A DNA stretch of 64,000 nucleotides from contig CAVSSX010000010.1 in assembly GCA_963730735.1 (NCBI GenBank), forward strand, positions 94,078 to 158,077, given 5' to 3'. Numbering within the stretch: position 1 is the stretch's first letter; every line of letters starts with the position of its first letter. The notes beneath the pieces are model-generated. The model was not told where the DNA came from. It searched no databases and was given only the letters and a program-made list of their open reading frames with translations. The position numbers were made by a program, and so were the translations under genes. The stretch is from CAVSSX01 sp963730735. Lineage in GTDB: Bacteria > Actinomycetota > Acidimicrobiia > Acidimicrobiales > RAAP-2. Below, in pieces: positions 63,862 through 64,000 of the stretch.

Positions 63862-63949
63862 AGAGTGCCATCGTCAGGGAGATGGTCCTCCATGGCCACG
63901 CCCCGGCCGGCTCCAAGCGGTGCGGGGGCACCATCGCGGACCCGACGCG

Positions 63950-63981
63950 AATGACCCCCCGGCCGGAGCCGGGGGGTCATT
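63950..63981. terminator. Strong bidirectional stem-loop
   Basis: Perfect 14-bp arms AATGACCCCCCGGC (63950-63963) and GCCGGGGGGTCATT (63968-63981) with loop CGGA. The AT-rich base of the stem beneath a GC-rich body is typical of an intrinsic terminator. Confidence 0.65.
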
Positions 63982-64000
63982 GGTCACGATTTGCCGCCGG

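Overview
The window is one contiguous stretch of a high-GC actinobacterial chromosome. Gene content suggests class Acidimicrobiia or a close relative; this is inference, since no rRNA or other taxonomic marker is present. Supporting features are a B12-dependent ribonucleotide reductase, an Rpf-like secreted muralidase, an F420-type (Ddn-like) oxidoreductase, an LLM flavin/F420 oxidoreductase, a mycofactocin-type SDR, a PimB-like mannosyltransferase and an LAxTG-type surface adhesin. I see no tRNA, rRNA, CRISPR array, insertion sequence or prophage.

Layout. 0-4 kb: two tandem response regulators (the first cut by the window edge) and an ECF sigma factor fused to a membrane-anchored Thr/Pro-rich tail. 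4-8.7 kb: aldose epimerase, SurE, an rpf-like gene behind a long structured leader, ArfB and an aldo/keto reductase. 8.7-11.2 kb: a CsoR operon with a recognisable operator, a permease-YHS protein, a YjbR-like protein and a Nudix hydrolase. 11.3-20.5 kb: housekeeping genes (ndh, GNAT, secreted amidase, nrdJ with promoter and palindrome, glpK, ACT protein, acyltransferase). 20.5-22.9 kb: a GbsR/MarR regulator with an ABC exporter. 22.9-29.9 kb: a minus-strand run of aminotransferase, LLM oxidoreductase, ROK kinase, SRPBCC protein, PimB-like glycosyltransferase and small metal-binding or thiol proteins. 30.1-35.4 kb: a two-gene cell-surface locus of visibly lower GC (Cna-B/SpaA adhesin and CAP-repeat protein). 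35.4-44.4 kb: rhodanese, glutaminase, assorted oxidoreductases and hydrolases, a third response regulator, a STAS protein and a YhgE/Pip-like membrane protein. 44.4-51.4 kb: a CoA-ester and small-molecule catabolic neighbourhood (CoA transferase, thioesterase, enoyl-CoA hydratase, VOC, SnoaL-like proteins, esterase, SDRs).

The most striking locus is 51.8-59.4 kb. A cassette made of a conserved leader RNA, a 440-aa processive-type family 2 glycosyltransferase and a secreted C-terminally anchored protein occurs twice in the same orientation. Between the copies lie a mycofactocin-type SDR and a GH12 endoglucanase carrying surface repeats. The 71-nt leader core is nearly identical in both copies and folds on paper into a nested stem with a loop-to-downstream pseudoknot; one P1 pair changes C-G to T-A between copies and another G-T to G-C. 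I do not recognise it as a known RNA class. The simplest reading is an RNA-controlled polysaccharide synthesis and export system with a matching glucanase. 59.5-64 kb holds a tiny hydrophobic protein, MscL with a zinc ribbon, a membrane protein, Nudix, an adenine/adenosine deaminase, a decayed secreted ORF and a tandem repeat.

Caveat: about 15 one-base frame breaks interrupt otherwise intact conserved genes, including nrdJ. Most sit in G/C-rich runs, so the sequence probably carries assembly or base-calling indels. Genes marked as frameshifted are described as the protein they would encode once joined.
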